Shown: piece by piece, positions 48,586 through 56,994 of the stretch
How positions within the stretch are numbered: position 1 is the first letter of the stretch
How the letters are laid out: every line of letters starts with the position of its first letter
Assembly (NCBI GenBank): GCA_944325035.1
Contig: CALUYM010000004.1
Span: forward strand, 86,056 to 150,055
From: an uncultured Anaeroplasmataceae bacterium
GTDB lineage: Bacteria; Bacillota_I; Bacilli_A; Acholeplasmatales; Anaeroplasmataceae
Length of the DNA: 64,000 bases
Reading direction: 5' to 3'
Made by a program: the position numbers and the translations under genes
Notes under the pieces: generated by a model
Database searches by the model: none
Told to the model about the DNA's origin: nothing
The model's input: the letters and a program-made list of their open reading frames with translations, nothing else

Positions 48586-50218
48586 CGCTTTTAGCTAAAT
48601 TTCTTGGTAAATCTGGATTTAGTTTTGCATCAACCGCAGTGTAATATGTTAAAAGCTGCGCATAAGTAATAAGTGCTAAAGATCCTAAATATGGCGAATG
48701 AAACGGTGTTTTAACTAACATCGTTTTTCCTTTACGTGCTTTTACTTCATTTAATGAGTTTTCTAAATAATTATTCATTACTGAACACAACCCTATTACG
48801 ATAGTCTCTGAATCCACTAATGCTAAGCTTCCGTGTTTCAATTCAGATGATGACATTCCCCAAGTTGGTAGATAGGTTATTTCTTTTAGTTTTAAAGCTC
48901 CTTCTAAACTCGCAATATAATCATACTCTTTACCAATAAAAAAAACTTTTTTAGCATTGGATAAAATATCTTTATAGTCTTTTTTATAGAAAAACTCTAG
49001 ATTTTTTTTATAGATTTCAATTTCTGAATTTTTTGATCCTAATATTTTTTCTGTCAATAAATAAAAAAGTAATACAGTTTGATTAAAAGATTTAGTTGCT
49101 CCAACGGCTAATTCTTCATTAGCCTTAATATCTAATGTATTATTAATTAATGAATCTAAAGTAGAATTAATCCGATTGGTAATTAAAACTTTATTTCCTT
49201 GTTTAATTTGTTCATTAACTTTAATTAAATCTGCAGTCTCTCCACTTTGACTTATAAAAATAAAAAGAGTTTCCTCATCCCATAAATAATCTTTATAGAC
49301 GAACTCGCTTGCTAAATATGCATCAGTTCTAATTTTTAATCTATCAGAAAACAGTTTAGCTCCGTATAATCCGGCATAATATGATGATCCTGCTCCAAGA
49401 ATAACTATCTCTTTAGATTTTTTTATTAAGTTAGTTATATTTTCATTTATATTTTTACATTCTTTAACTAAAGGATCTACTAATTCAATTTCTTCCTTAA
49501 TTTCTTTAATCATTCTATTGTCATGAAAATTTTGCTTTTCTTTTATAACAAATGGTCTAAAATCTAATCTATCATTCGTTCCTTTATCGATTAAACCACT
49601 TTTTCCATCCGGTATCATTTTATACCCTACTGTATTAGCAGGTAAACTGATAATATCAGATGTTAAATAATAATTATTACAATCATCATAGGCTAAAATA
49701 AGAGATGATTTATTTTTTAAATAAAAAATTCCATTTATTCCATCTACCAATATTAAAATAGCATAGTTTCCTTTTATTATCGTTTTTAACTTTTCTACCA
49801 TTTTAGCTGGTTCTAATGTTTTTAAAAGTAAATCAGCCAATGCTACAATTACTTCACTATCAGTTTCGCTTTTAAAAAACATGTTCGGTAAATATTTATT
49901 TTTAATTTCATCTTCATTCTCCAAAATTCCATTATGCACCAAAGTAACTCGTTTATTAAGCGATTGATGTGGATGCGCATTAGGTATGCTAACAACACCA
50001 TTAGTTGCCCATCTAGTATGACTTATCACATAATTTGTTTCTTTATCTTTAATTTTATCTTCTAAGTTCTTAGCAGAACCCAAAACTTTAACTACCTTTA
50101 TTTTATTAGCTTTATATGCAATGCCCGCACTATCATATCCTCGATATTCTAGACTTCTCAACGCTTTTAGGCTATCTTGTAAATTAATGTTGCCGAAGGC
50201 ACCAAAAATACCACACAA
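48572..50218 (-). CDS. glmS: Glucosamine-fructose-6-phosphate aminotransferase
   Basis: Makes glucosamine-6-P for cell wall. The mature enzyme needs Cys1; the TTG at 50218 lies directly before CGIFGAFG and follows GAGGTGG, so it is the start rather than GTG 50227. The N-terminal glutaminase domain has LRSLEYRGYDSAG and SHTRWATNG; two SIS domains follow (GAGSSYYAG, SQSGETADL, SSELKHGS) and the C-terminus is PRNLAKSVTVL. At 548 aa it is shorter than the usual ~600. No glmS ribozyme fits in the short gap upstream. Confidence 0.94.
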   Translation of the reverse strand: MCGIFGAFGNINLQDSLKALRSLEYRGYDSAGIAYKANKIKVVKVLGSAKNLEDKIKDKETNYVISHTRWATNGVVSIPNAHPHQSLNKRVTLVHNGILENEDEIKNKYLPNMFFKSETDSEVIVALADLLLKTLEPAKMVEKLKTIIKGNYAILILVDGINGIFYLKNKSSLILAYDDCNNYYLTSDIISLPANTVGYKMIPDGKSGLIDKGTNDRLDFRPFVIKEKQNFHDNRMIKEIKEEIELVDPLVKECKNINENITNLIKKSKEIVILGAGSSYYAGLYGAKLFSDRLKIRTDAYLASEFVYKDYLWDEETLFIFISQSGETADLIKVNEQIKQGNKVLITNRINSTLDSLINNTLDIKANEELAVGATKSFNQTVLLFYLLTEKILGSKNSEIEIYKKNLEFFYKKDYKDILSNAKKVFFIGKEYDYIASLEGALKLKEITYLPTWGMSSSELKHGSLALVDSETIVIGLCSVMNNYLENSLNEVKARKGKTMLVKTPFHSPYLGSLALITYAQLLTYYTAVDAKLNPDLPRNLAKSVTVL

Positions 50219-50249
50219 ACTAACCACCTCGATATAGTCTATGCATCTC

Positions 50250-50287
50250 CAATAAAAAAATGAAGGAATAGGGCAAACCTATTCCTT
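50250..50287 (-). terminator. Terminator after methyltransferase gene
   Basis: Stem AAGGAATAGG / CCTATTCCTT (50263-50287), followed by CATTTTTTT on the minus strand. Confidence 0.75.
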
Positions 50288-51406
50288 AAATAATAATTTA
50301 TATAAAGTTTGAGAAACTCCTAATTGTTCAATAATTTCTTTTACTTCCACTAAAGCATCTTCATTTTGATATCCTTCAATTTTAATCGCTCTTATCAATA
50401 AATTCTTAGGAGATGAGTCAAAATCAACAAATTCCATAATTTGTGTTTTATAGCCAAAATATTCTAAAATATTTGCTCGAATCGAATCAGTTATTAAAGC
50501 ACTAAATCTTTCTTTTAAAATACCGTGTTTTGTTAAAATTGGAACCTTATTTTTCTTTAATTGTAGATTTATTTCATGTTGGCAACATGGTACACTAAGT
50601 AAATATTTTGTATTAAGCTTAATTGCATGGTACATTGCAAAATCAGTTGCCACATCACATGCATGAAGCGTAATTATCATATCAACGTAAGTTTCTGGTT
50701 TATATAAAGAGATATCTCCTTTTTTAAATTCCAAATTTTCATATCTATATTTATCACGAATAGCATTACATTTATCAATTACTGCTTCTTTTAAATCAAG
50801 ACCTGTCATTTTTACTTTAATTTTTTTTATATAGGTTAAATAATAGTAAACAATAAAAGTTAAATAACTTTTTCCACAACCAAAATCAATGATATGAAGT
50901 TCTTTTTTATGTTCATTCTTGATTGTATCTTCTAATATTTCTAAAAATTTGTTAATTTGTCTATATTTATCATAATGAGCTTTTACAACCTTACCTTCAG
51001 ATGTCATAACGCCTAAATCTATTAAGGGTAAAACAGGAGTTCCTTCTTCAAGCAAATATTTTTTTGTACGATTATGAGATACTTCTACAAAGACAGACTC
51101 CTTATTAGAAGTTCGATTAGTTAATATTTTACCTTTACTAGTTTTTCTAAACCCGTAAACATAGGATTTTGTAAAAACTTGAATATCTTTAAAAGTCGTA
51201 TTAATTAATTCAACTAACATTAATTCTAAAGACTCTAAGTCAATATTTTCATGAAAAGCTTGAGTCTTAGTAAATTTTTCTATTTGAAACTTTTCAGTGC
51301 CCTTAATATTTACTTTTTTAATAATAGCTTTTTTAAATTCACTTGTTTTTTCTGGCAATGATAAAATCACCTTATAAATTTCATCAATTTTAATATTTTC
51401 TAACAT
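50279..51406 (-). CDS. SAM-dependent methyltransferase, METTL25/RRNAD1-like
   Basis: 375 aa. The N-terminal ~150 residues have no recognised domain; the C-terminal methyltransferase has IIDFGCGKSYLTF (motif I), GLDLKEAVI, and ITLHACDVATDFA with VPCCQHE downstream. The HACD and PCCQH motifs are typical of the METTL25-like family, whose substrates may be ribosomal proteins or rRNA. ATG 51406 (MLENIK) follows GGAG. Substrate unknown here. Confidence 0.8.
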   Translation of the reverse strand: MLENIKIDEIYKVILSLPEKTSEFKKAIIKKVNIKGTEKFQIEKFTKTQAFHENIDLESLELMLVELINTTFKDIQVFTKSYVYGFRKTSKGKILTNRTSNKESVFVEVSHNRTKKYLLEEGTPVLPLIDLGVMTSEGKVVKAHYDKYRQINKFLEILEDTIKNEHKKELHIIDFGCGKSYLTFIVYYYLTYIKKIKVKMTGLDLKEAVIDKCNAIRDKYRYENLEFKKGDISLYKPETYVDMIITLHACDVATDFAMYHAIKLNTKYLLSVPCCQHEINLQLKKNKVPILTKHGILKERFSALITDSIRANILEYFGYKTQIMEFVDFDSSPKNLLIRAIKIEGYQNEDALVEVKEIIEQLGVSQTLYKLLFKE

Positions 51407-51414
51407 ATTTAACT

Positions 51415-51446
51415 CCAAAAAATAAAGTGGTTAAAAGAAACCACTT
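51415..51446 (-). terminator. Terminator of the K/T-rich membrane protein gene
   Basis: Stem AAGTGGTT / AACCACTT (51425-51446) followed by TATTTTTT on the minus strand. Confidence 0.75.
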
Positions 51447-51453
51447 ATCTTAA

Positions 51454-52125
51454 TTATTCTTCATTTTCTGTTTTTTCTAAAGTTTCTTTTTTAGCTGGTG
51501 TCTTGCGAGTAGTTGTCTTCTTTGCAGTTGTAGTCTTTTTAGTAGTTGTACTAGTTTTCTTCGCAGTTGTAGTAGACTTCTTTGCTGTAGCTTTAGTTCC
51601 AGTACTCTTACGAGTTGTTGTTTTCTTTGCTACTGGCTTCTCCTCATTTACTACATCTTCCTTAACTTCTAAAACTGGTGTTTTAGCTTCTTCTGAATTA
51701 ATTTCAACAGTCTCAGTTTTAACTTCTTCTAAAACAACTTCAGGAGCTATTTCTACCTTAGTATCTTCAACAGGTTTTACAACTTCTTCTGCTTGAACTT
51801 CTTTTTCTACTATCTCAGATGTTTCTTCCACTTTAGATTCTTCAACATTTAACACTGTGTCATTTGCAACATCTAAATTGCTACTGTTAACTTGTGGTTC
51901 AGGTTGAACTTCCGCATTTTCATTAATTACTTCTGTTTGAACTTTTTTTTCTTGATTTTGTTTAAAAGTTTCTTCACGCTTCTTTAATGCTTCACGTTGT
52001 TCTTCATATTTTTTGTGATTCAAGATTGGAACAATAAAATATAATGCAACTGCGATTACTGCGATTGCAGCGATTGAAATAAATAAAATTCCATCTGGAT
52101 AAAAATTAATTGTTTTTAAAAACAT
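51454..52125 (-). CDS. Membrane-anchored protein with histone-H1-like tail
   Basis: 223 aa. One membrane helix (about 13-33, ILFISIAAIAVIAVALYFIV), a charged segment, an acidic Glu/Val-rich middle (about 60-155), then a basic tail of ~60 residues made of Lys-Lys-Thr and Ala-Lys-Lys-Thr repeats ending in an acidic tip (LEKTENEE). The tail resembles histone H1 or bacterial HU/Hc1-type nucleoid tails. It may tether DNA or RNA to the membrane, or bind cell-wall polymers if the tail is external. The promoter (TTGTAA, 17 bases, TATAAT; 52188-52160) is immediately upstream. Confidence 0.7.
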   Translation of the reverse strand: MFLKTINFYPDGILFISIAAIAVIAVALYFIVPILNHKKYEEQREALKKREETFKQNQEKKVQTEVINENAEVQPEPQVNSSNLDVANDTVLNVEESKVEETSEIVEKEVQAEEVVKPVEDTKVEIAPEVVLEEVKTETVEINSEEAKTPVLEVKEDVVNEEKPVAKKTTTRKSTGTKATAKKSTTTAKKTSTTTKKTTTAKKTTTRKTPAKKETLEKTENEE

Positions 52126-52159
52126 AAAAAATGTCCGCCTTTCGCTTTTATCTAATGAT

Positions 52160-52188
52160 ATTATATAATATTGAGCTTTTTTTTACAA
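52160..52188 (-). promoter_or_regulatory. Promoter of the K/T-rich membrane protein gene
   Basis: Minus strand -35 TTGTAA (52188-52183), 17-base spacer, consensus -10 TATAAT (52165-52160). It lies downstream of the sRNA terminator, so the two are separate units. Confidence 0.75.
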
Positions 52189-52243
52189 GGCTATCATAAT
52201 TTTATTTCATTGTTTTGGTTATAAAAAAAAAATTTATTATTCC

Positions 52244-52333
52244 AAAAAAAAAGCTAACCGTTTATAACGATCAGCAAAGAAAAAGAAAAAGAAAAGATTT
52301 ACAGGAAGTATTCGCGAATAAAAAGCGAATACG
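52244..52333 (-). ncRNA. Orphan small RNA of about 85-90 nt
   Basis: A complete stand-alone transcription unit without an open frame. The promoter is TTTACA (52368-52363), 17 bases, TATAAT (52345-52340). A 5' hairpin GTATTCGC / GCGAATAC (52308-52332) starts at the predicted first base. Next comes a CU-rich single-stranded stretch of T and C (about 52277-52297), then a terminator stem GCTGATCGTT-ATA-AACGGTTAGC (52253-52275, two G-T pairs) and T9. It is not tmRNA, 6S, SRP RNA or a known riboswitch by eye. The CU-rich loop could pair with purine-rich ribosome binding sites. Confidence 0.7.
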
Positions 52334-52339
52334 TGAGTT

Positions 52340-52368
52340 ATTATACACATAGACAATGCAGTTGTAAA
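52340..52368 (-). promoter_or_regulatory. Promoter of the orphan sRNA
   Basis: Minus strand -35 TTTACA (5/6 match), exact 17-base spacer, -10 TATAAT. One of the strongest promoters in the window. The rest of the gap to 52535 is AT-rich with nothing recognised. Confidence 0.75.
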
Positions 52369-52535
52369 GAGAAAAATTACATTTATTTTTATGAAAACGT
52401 TTTTAACATAATTGTGCGTATTTTTATGTATATTTTTTTATGTTTTGAGTATATTTTTACTTTTTTATAGTGAAATACTTTAGTTTAATGTATATTAATT
52501 GGTTGAGGTATTCTTTTTATTTTTAAAATTTCAAA

Positions 52536-52589
52536 ATAAAAAAAATCTACAAAGTAGAATTGTATTTTTAAACTATTCTACTTCATAGA
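52536..52589 (-). terminator. Terminator of the 174-aa lipoprotein gene
   Basis: Long stem TCTATGAAGTAGAAT / ATTCTACTTTGTAGA followed by T8 on the minus strand. Confidence 0.8.
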
Positions 52590-52624
52590 GTCTATTTGAA
52601 TTAACTTTATTTCTTTCAATTATC

Positions 52625-53149
52625 TTAATTTATATCATAAGGTTTATCTGAATCAAAACATCTTTGAGCAATCTCAATATTCGATAATTCATTTCCATTA
52701 TCATCAGTATTGTATTTAGTAGATGATGAATCAAATACATTTTGTGTATTCTCAAAAGCCCATAAAGCACCAGTTACATTAGTACTTGCAATTCCAAGTG
52801 TATTTTTAACTTGTTCTAGCTTTTTACTAGATAAATCTGAATTCAAGTAATAAATAACTTCCACATTGTATTGTTGAGCTTGCTCATTATATACAACTAC
52901 ATTAGTGCGTGATGTTGAATCAGTTGGAGTACCAAAGAAAACATAAATTTTACCATCTGTTTCAGTTTGAGTAGTAACCATATCAATTAATTTTGATGCA
53001 CTTACACTCTTTAGAATATGTGATTTAGGAAGTGAAGCTCCTTCATTATCAAATGCTCTATATATATTAGCGCTGCCACAACCAGTTAATGTAAATACAG
53101 ATACAAATACAACCAGGCAGGCAATTAGAAATCTTATACTCTTTTTCAT
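52625..53149 (-). CDS. Thioredoxin-like lipoprotein lacking the CxxC motif
   Basis: 174 aa with lipobox TLTGC (Cys24). The body resembles a thioredoxin fold of the bacteriocin-accessory type: KIYVFFGTPTDSTSR, then YNVEVIYYLNSDL. The redox CxxC expected after FGTPT is replaced by DSTS, so disulfide chemistry is not possible there. Its role is unknown; a binding or scaffolding function is inferred. The promoter is TTGTAA, 17 bases, TATAAT (53208-53180). Confidence 0.65.
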   Translation of the reverse strand: MKKSIRFLIACLVVFVSVFTLTGCGSANIYRAFDNEGASLPKSHILKSVSASKLIDMVTTQTETDGKIYVFFGTPTDSTSRTNVVVYNEQAQQYNVEVIYYLNSDLSSKKLEQVKNTLGIASTNVTGALWAFENTQNVFDSSSTKYNTDDNGNELSNIEIAQRCFDSDKPYDIN

Positions 53150-53179
53150 AGTTTCGCTCCTTTATTTTGTGCTATAAAT

Positions 53180-53208
53180 ATTATAAAGGAAAACGCTCTT
53201 TTTTACAA
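53180..53208 (-). promoter_or_regulatory. Promoter of the 174-aa lipoprotein gene
   Basis: Minus strand -35 TTGTAA (53208-53203), 17-base spacer, -10 TATAAT (53185-53180), about 30 bases before the start codon. Confidence 0.75.
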
Positions 53209-53284
53209 GTAGAAAGAAAAACACCACTTCTAATTTAGCTTTCTATTTTTTTAGAATAATTTTGAAGAAGAATTGATTTAGCCA

Positions 53285-55255
53285 TTAAAAAATCTTATAT
53301 TTATTTTCTTTTACTAAATATTCCCCGCGATAATTTGAAAAAGCATTTTCGGGATATGAATCATACTTTATTCCTGCCTTATATTTTTGTGCTTTATAAA
53401 TCCACATTTGTTCTAAATCCCAAGTGATAATTTCAGAAATCCCATCTGAATCAATGTCAATTACTTCAGTACAAATCATCGGATGGCCATCTATAGGAAA
53501 CATAACCACAGGATCTAATTCGCTATCAAATAAACCACCATATTCAGATGTATTCATTAAAATAAGTTCATTTTCACCATCATAAGCAACAGGGCTAACT
53601 AAATTACCATTTCCTAATAATTCCTTTTGGGCAAGCTTATTTCCGTAACTGTCGAATAAATAAACTAAGTGATCTGCTCCCCAAAATGATGTAACTGCCA
53701 CTTGCAAATCTGATCTTTTTTTATCATAAGAAGATATACTAATTCTTTGAGCATGACCAACATCATTAGATTTATATATTGAACCATCAATATTAACAAT
53801 GTTAAACCCTTCATTCCCCGATGCTAAATATAAACGAGGATTATCATCATTTGTTTTAGCGTAAATTATTTCATCTGTATGATCACTATCAATAGGTAAA
53901 CTCCACATAATATTTCCCTTACTATCTACCATATCATATCCGACTAACATTTCATCATGTCCATCATTATTAAAATCGAAAATATATGGGAAATGTCCTG
54001 TATTTTTATGATGATAGCGCCACAGCAATTGAAAATCAGATGCACGATAAACCCATACATTTTGATACCTATCCTTTAAAATAAAATTACCAGGATATCC
54101 TTTTCCTTCAAAATCAGCTACTCGCATTCCATCAGGATTCAAATAATCATATGGATAATTGGGGACTAACGGATCATCTTTGACATAAGGAGTCGGCATC
54201 GATTTTAAAATCGTTCCTGTATCTAAGCTTACGATATATACTCGAAAATCGCGAGCAAAAATAACTTCGTTTAATCCATCATTATTAATATCTGCAATTT
54301 GAAATGGCAAATCACAGCTAATTAAAGTGTTTTCAACAGTATTATGTGGCTCACCTATTTGCCATAAAACATTTCCTTCTAAATCAAAAGCTGTAAGAGT
54401 TGATAAACGGGCAAAGGCATCCCGATACATTCGTTTTTGATGCTGAGCTAAAATAAAAATTGGTTTGTTATCTTTACCAAGACCAAATCTAAGTTGCCGT
54501 CCAGAACCAAAATTTTTGAGATTAATCTTTTTAATACACTCTATTGGAGAATATAATTTTTGTTTACTTTCTACCCTTTTTATTTCTATTGCTTTATTTT
54601 TAATATGCTTATAGTAATTATCTTCTGTCATTTTTACAATTAAATCACTATATCTACAAGCACTTTTAGCAACGAAAGCAATTTTAGTGTTGAAAAGAAA
54701 AGGAATATTTAGACTTGTAAGAAGTCTATTATTCAAATATATTTCTAGTTTACTATTAAATTTAATCATTAATTGGTTTGTTTCTAAACTATTTATATCA
54801 ACATTTGTTATAAAATAATGTGTAAATTGACTGTCTTCTCTATGATATAAACATAATTTTTCACCATTAATTGCCAGGCAATCATAATGACGATTATGGA
54901 TATAATTAAAAGCAACTCCGCATAAATTTTTTGTCTCAAATAAACGAATATTTACACTCATTTCAAAAGGCGCAAATAAATCATATTTATGAACCAAAAC
55001 TGAACTTACATCTTTAAAATGATCTTTGGTATTATCACCACGATTTTGTTCCATATAATAAGTACCGTTTTCCTCAGTAACTAACCACGAACCGCCTAAA
55101 CTTCTCCACTGATGTAAAGAAATAGGATCATAAAAATTACCTGTATAACCTTTAGGTAAATAATAATGATATTCTCCTAATGCACTATGTTCTTTATCAT
55201 AGGGAAACTCATCAAGAGGGAAATCCCTAAAATCTTCCTTAATTATTGTTTTCAT
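53285..55255 (-). CDS. Beta-propeller protein resembling rhamnogalacturonan lyase (PL11-like)
   Basis: 656 aa without a signal peptide. The N-terminal ~210 residues look like a concanavalin-type carbohydrate-binding domain (SLGGSWLVTEENGTYYM, CGVAFNYIHNRHYDCLAI). The rest is a propeller with repeated FG-GAP/EF-hand-like blades: ADINNDGLNEVIFA, FDFNNDGHDEMLVG, IDIDSDGISEIITW. PL11 lyases have such Asp-rich calcium-binding blades and a GH..D motif; here GHAQRISISSYD is comparable. Lyase activity is a guess. It overlaps the HAD gene upstream by 17 bases. Confidence 0.5.
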   Translation of the reverse strand: MKTIIKEDFRDFPLDEFPYDKEHSALGEYHYYLPKGYTGNFYDPISLHQWRSLGGSWLVTEENGTYYMEQNRGDNTKDHFKDVSSVLVHKYDLFAPFEMSVNIRLFETKNLCGVAFNYIHNRHYDCLAINGEKLCLYHREDSQFTHYFITNVDINSLETNQLMIKFNSKLEIYLNNRLLTSLNIPFLFNTKIAFVAKSACRYSDLIVKMTEDNYYKHIKNKAIEIKRVESKQKLYSPIECIKKINLKNFGSGRQLRFGLGKDNKPIFILAQHQKRMYRDAFARLSTLTAFDLEGNVLWQIGEPHNTVENTLISCDLPFQIADINNDGLNEVIFARDFRVYIVSLDTGTILKSMPTPYVKDDPLVPNYPYDYLNPDGMRVADFEGKGYPGNFILKDRYQNVWVYRASDFQLLWRYHHKNTGHFPYIFDFNNDGHDEMLVGYDMVDSKGNIMWSLPIDSDHTDEIIYAKTNDDNPRLYLASGNEGFNIVNIDGSIYKSNDVGHAQRISISSYDKKRSDLQVAVTSFWGADHLVYLFDSYGNKLAQKELLGNGNLVSPVAYDGENELILMNTSEYGGLFDSELDPVVMFPIDGHPMICTEVIDIDSDGISEIITWDLEQMWIYKAQKYKAGIKYDSYPENAFSNYRGEYLVKENKYKIF

Positions 55256-55892
55256 TTTCTTCTACGTACCTTTCAAATTCAGAATATGAAGATACAATTT
55301 TAACATTTGCCTTAGCTAAAACTTTTTTTGCCTGATGTCCACCACTAAAAAGAACAATATTTATTCCTAACTTATCTGCAACTTCTTTATCATGTAAAGT
55401 ATCGCCTAACATCAAGCAACTTTTAGGATTCAATTTAGTTTCTTTTAAATATTTCATTCCAATATCTACCTTACTTCGAGCAAAAATATCATCAATTCCT
55501 AAAATTTTTTCAAAAAAATGATTCAATCCAAAATGATTTACTTGTTCTTGTAAGTTATCAATTTGCGATGCACTTAACAAGACTAAGCGATATTTCTTAT
55601 CTTTCAAAGTTGATAATACTTTTTTTACATTACTATAAAGTGAGCAATTTAAAGAAGCGTTTTGGTATTTTTCTATAAAATCATGTGATAATTCTTCAAA
55701 AGAACGTTCTTTAAAATCAAATCCAGCTAATTCATAATAACTTTTTATAGGAAAGCGAAATATCTCTAAATAACGTTCTTTTGTAACTTTAGGTTTTTGA
55801 TTTTCTACTAACATCTCATTTAAAATATTTAAACATAAATCAACATCATCAATAATTGTTCCATTAAAATCAAAAAAAATTGTATCTATCAT
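55239..55892 (-). CDS. HAD-superfamily phosphatase (PGP-like)
   Basis: 217 aa. HAD motif I FFDFNGTIID has nucleophile Asp8, but the usual second Asp is Asn10 (DxNGT variant, seen in some HAD groups). Motif II LVLLSAS, a Lys at about 133-142, and motif III SCLMLGDTLHDKEVA. Cap C1 helical. Paired with the propeller gene, it might act on a sugar phosphate from pectin breakdown; the substrate is unknown. Confidence 0.8.
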   Translation of the reverse strand: MIDTIFFDFNGTIIDDVDLCLNILNEMLVENQKPKVTKERYLEIFRFPIKSYYELAGFDFKERSFEELSHDFIEKYQNASLNCSLYSNVKKVLSTLKDKKYRLVLLSASQIDNLQEQVNHFGLNHFFEKILGIDDIFARSKVDIGMKYLKETKLNPKSCLMLGDTLHDKEVADKLGINIVLFSGGHQAKKVLAKANVKIVSSYSEFERYVEENENNN

Positions 55893-55982
55893 ATTTATAC
55901 CTCTATTCTAATCTTTTCTACCATTGTTTTGTGGAAAAAGTATAGCAATTTATATTTAAAATATATCATATTAGCTAAAATA

Positions 55983-56006
55983 AAAGAAGTATATTTCTAC
56001 ACTTCT
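55983..56006 (-). terminator. Terminator of the ECF S-component gene
   Basis: Stem AGAAGT / ACTTCT around a 10-base loop, then TTTTATTT on the minus strand. Confidence 0.55.
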
Positions 56007-56785
56007 TCGTATTCATCTATTTTTAAATTTTCATAAATTGCACTTTTTTTAGTAGCCTCATATATTGGCATAAATACAATGGTTGCCAACACAACTGATA
56101 AAACACCTGTTAAAATACAAGATGGCATTGTTGAAACACCTTTAATTAAAGATGCTTCAAATGACAAATTCAAGTAGAAAAAGTTTTCGAATAATGACCA
56201 TAAGAATTCCAAAACTATATTAACTACTACAGATATACCTACAACAAAGGTAATACACTTTTGTACCTTCGAGTACTTTTTCATAATCCATACAGCTAAC
56301 ATTAGAATTAGTGCAAAAAGATATCCAAAGCCTGATACTAAACCAATATAAAAACCTTGATTAGTAATCTTTGAGGATAAATTTAATTCCTCATTGATAT
56401 AAAGAACAATGACAGTTGTACTTAAAAAAATAAAAATAACTGATAAAACTGTTAATATTATATTAAACTTCAACTTAATTTTATGGTTGATAATCATTCT
56501 AAACAAATAACCAACAATTAATCCCATAATTAATTTCAAAATAAAATACTTCACAAAACCTACTGGATCTGAGTAGATAATTAAATCAAATAATCCACAG
56601 CCAATTCCACCTGCAACTCCTCCTACAATTCCACCACAAAATAATGCAGCAATTACAACTACAAAGTTTCCTAAATGAATCATACCACCGGATGGTAAAG
56701 GAATTCTAATATTAGTAGCTGTAAATGCTAACGCAGCAAACAAGGCACACATTATCAAATTTATTAATGCTTTATTTCTATTCAT
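55997..56785 (-). CDS. ECF transporter S component
   Basis: 262 aa, six or more membrane helices. N-terminal signature AALAFTATNIRIPLPSGGMIHLGNFVVVIAALFCGGIVGGVAGGIG is typical of ECF S components that bind vitamins or small metabolites. No EcfA/T genes nearby, so it probably uses a shared module. The ligand cannot be told; no known riboswitch precedes it, but a 24-bp palindrome lies at 56895-56918. Confidence 0.82.
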   Translation of the reverse strand: MNRNKALINLIMCALFAALAFTATNIRIPLPSGGMIHLGNFVVVIAALFCGGIVGGVAGGIGCGLFDLIIYSDPVGFVKYFILKLIMGLIVGYLFRMIINHKIKLKFNIILTVLSVIFIFLSTTVIVLYINEELNLSSKITNQGFYIGLVSGFGYLFALILMLAVWIMKKYSKVQKCITFVVGISVVVNIVLEFLWSLFENFFYLNLSFEASLIKGVSTMPSCILTGVLSVVLATIVFMPIYEATKKSAIYENLKIDEYEEV

Positions 56786-56894
56786 ACAATCATCCTCTTT
56801 ATTATATTAAAACAAATTAAAACAGTTTTTACAAGTTAATTCTTATTATGTTAGTGTTACTTTTTTAATTAAAATCTATAACTTTTAAAGCTAC

Positions 56895-56918
56895 CAGATT
56901 ATCTTTAAAGATAATCTG
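56895..56918. repeat. Perfect 24-bp palindrome upstream of ECF S-component gene
   Basis: Arms CAGATTATCTTT / AAAGATAATCTG with no loop, about 110 bases before the ATG and beyond the GH43 terminator. It could be an operator. The T-rich run is on the plus-strand side, so it is not a good terminator for the minus-strand genes. Confidence 0.55.
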
Positions 56919-56973
56919 TTGAATTCTATTTTTTTATTTAAAACGTAATCATAGTTTCATACAAATAAAAATA

Positions 56974-56994
56974 GGAAGTTATTTAATAACTTCC
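56974..56994 (-). terminator. Terminator of GH43 gene
   Basis: Stem GGAAGTTAT / ATAACTTCC followed by TATTTTTATTT on the minus strand; it includes the stop codon. Confidence 0.75.

Noticed and set aside
50219..50278. glmS ribozyme upstream of glmS
   Set aside because: The gap is about 60 bases and mostly the upstream terminator, too short for the ~150-base ribozyme.
51503..51796. 97-aa plus-strand frame opposite the Lys/Thr-rich tail
   Set aside because: A Val/Phe-rich artefact of reading AAG/ACT repeats on the other strand.
52244..52333. SRP RNA, 6S RNA or tmRNA identity for the orphan sRNA
   Set aside because: It lacks the SRP GGAAG/tetraloop core, the long 6S bubble and a tRNA-like end; it is also too short for 6S or tmRNA.
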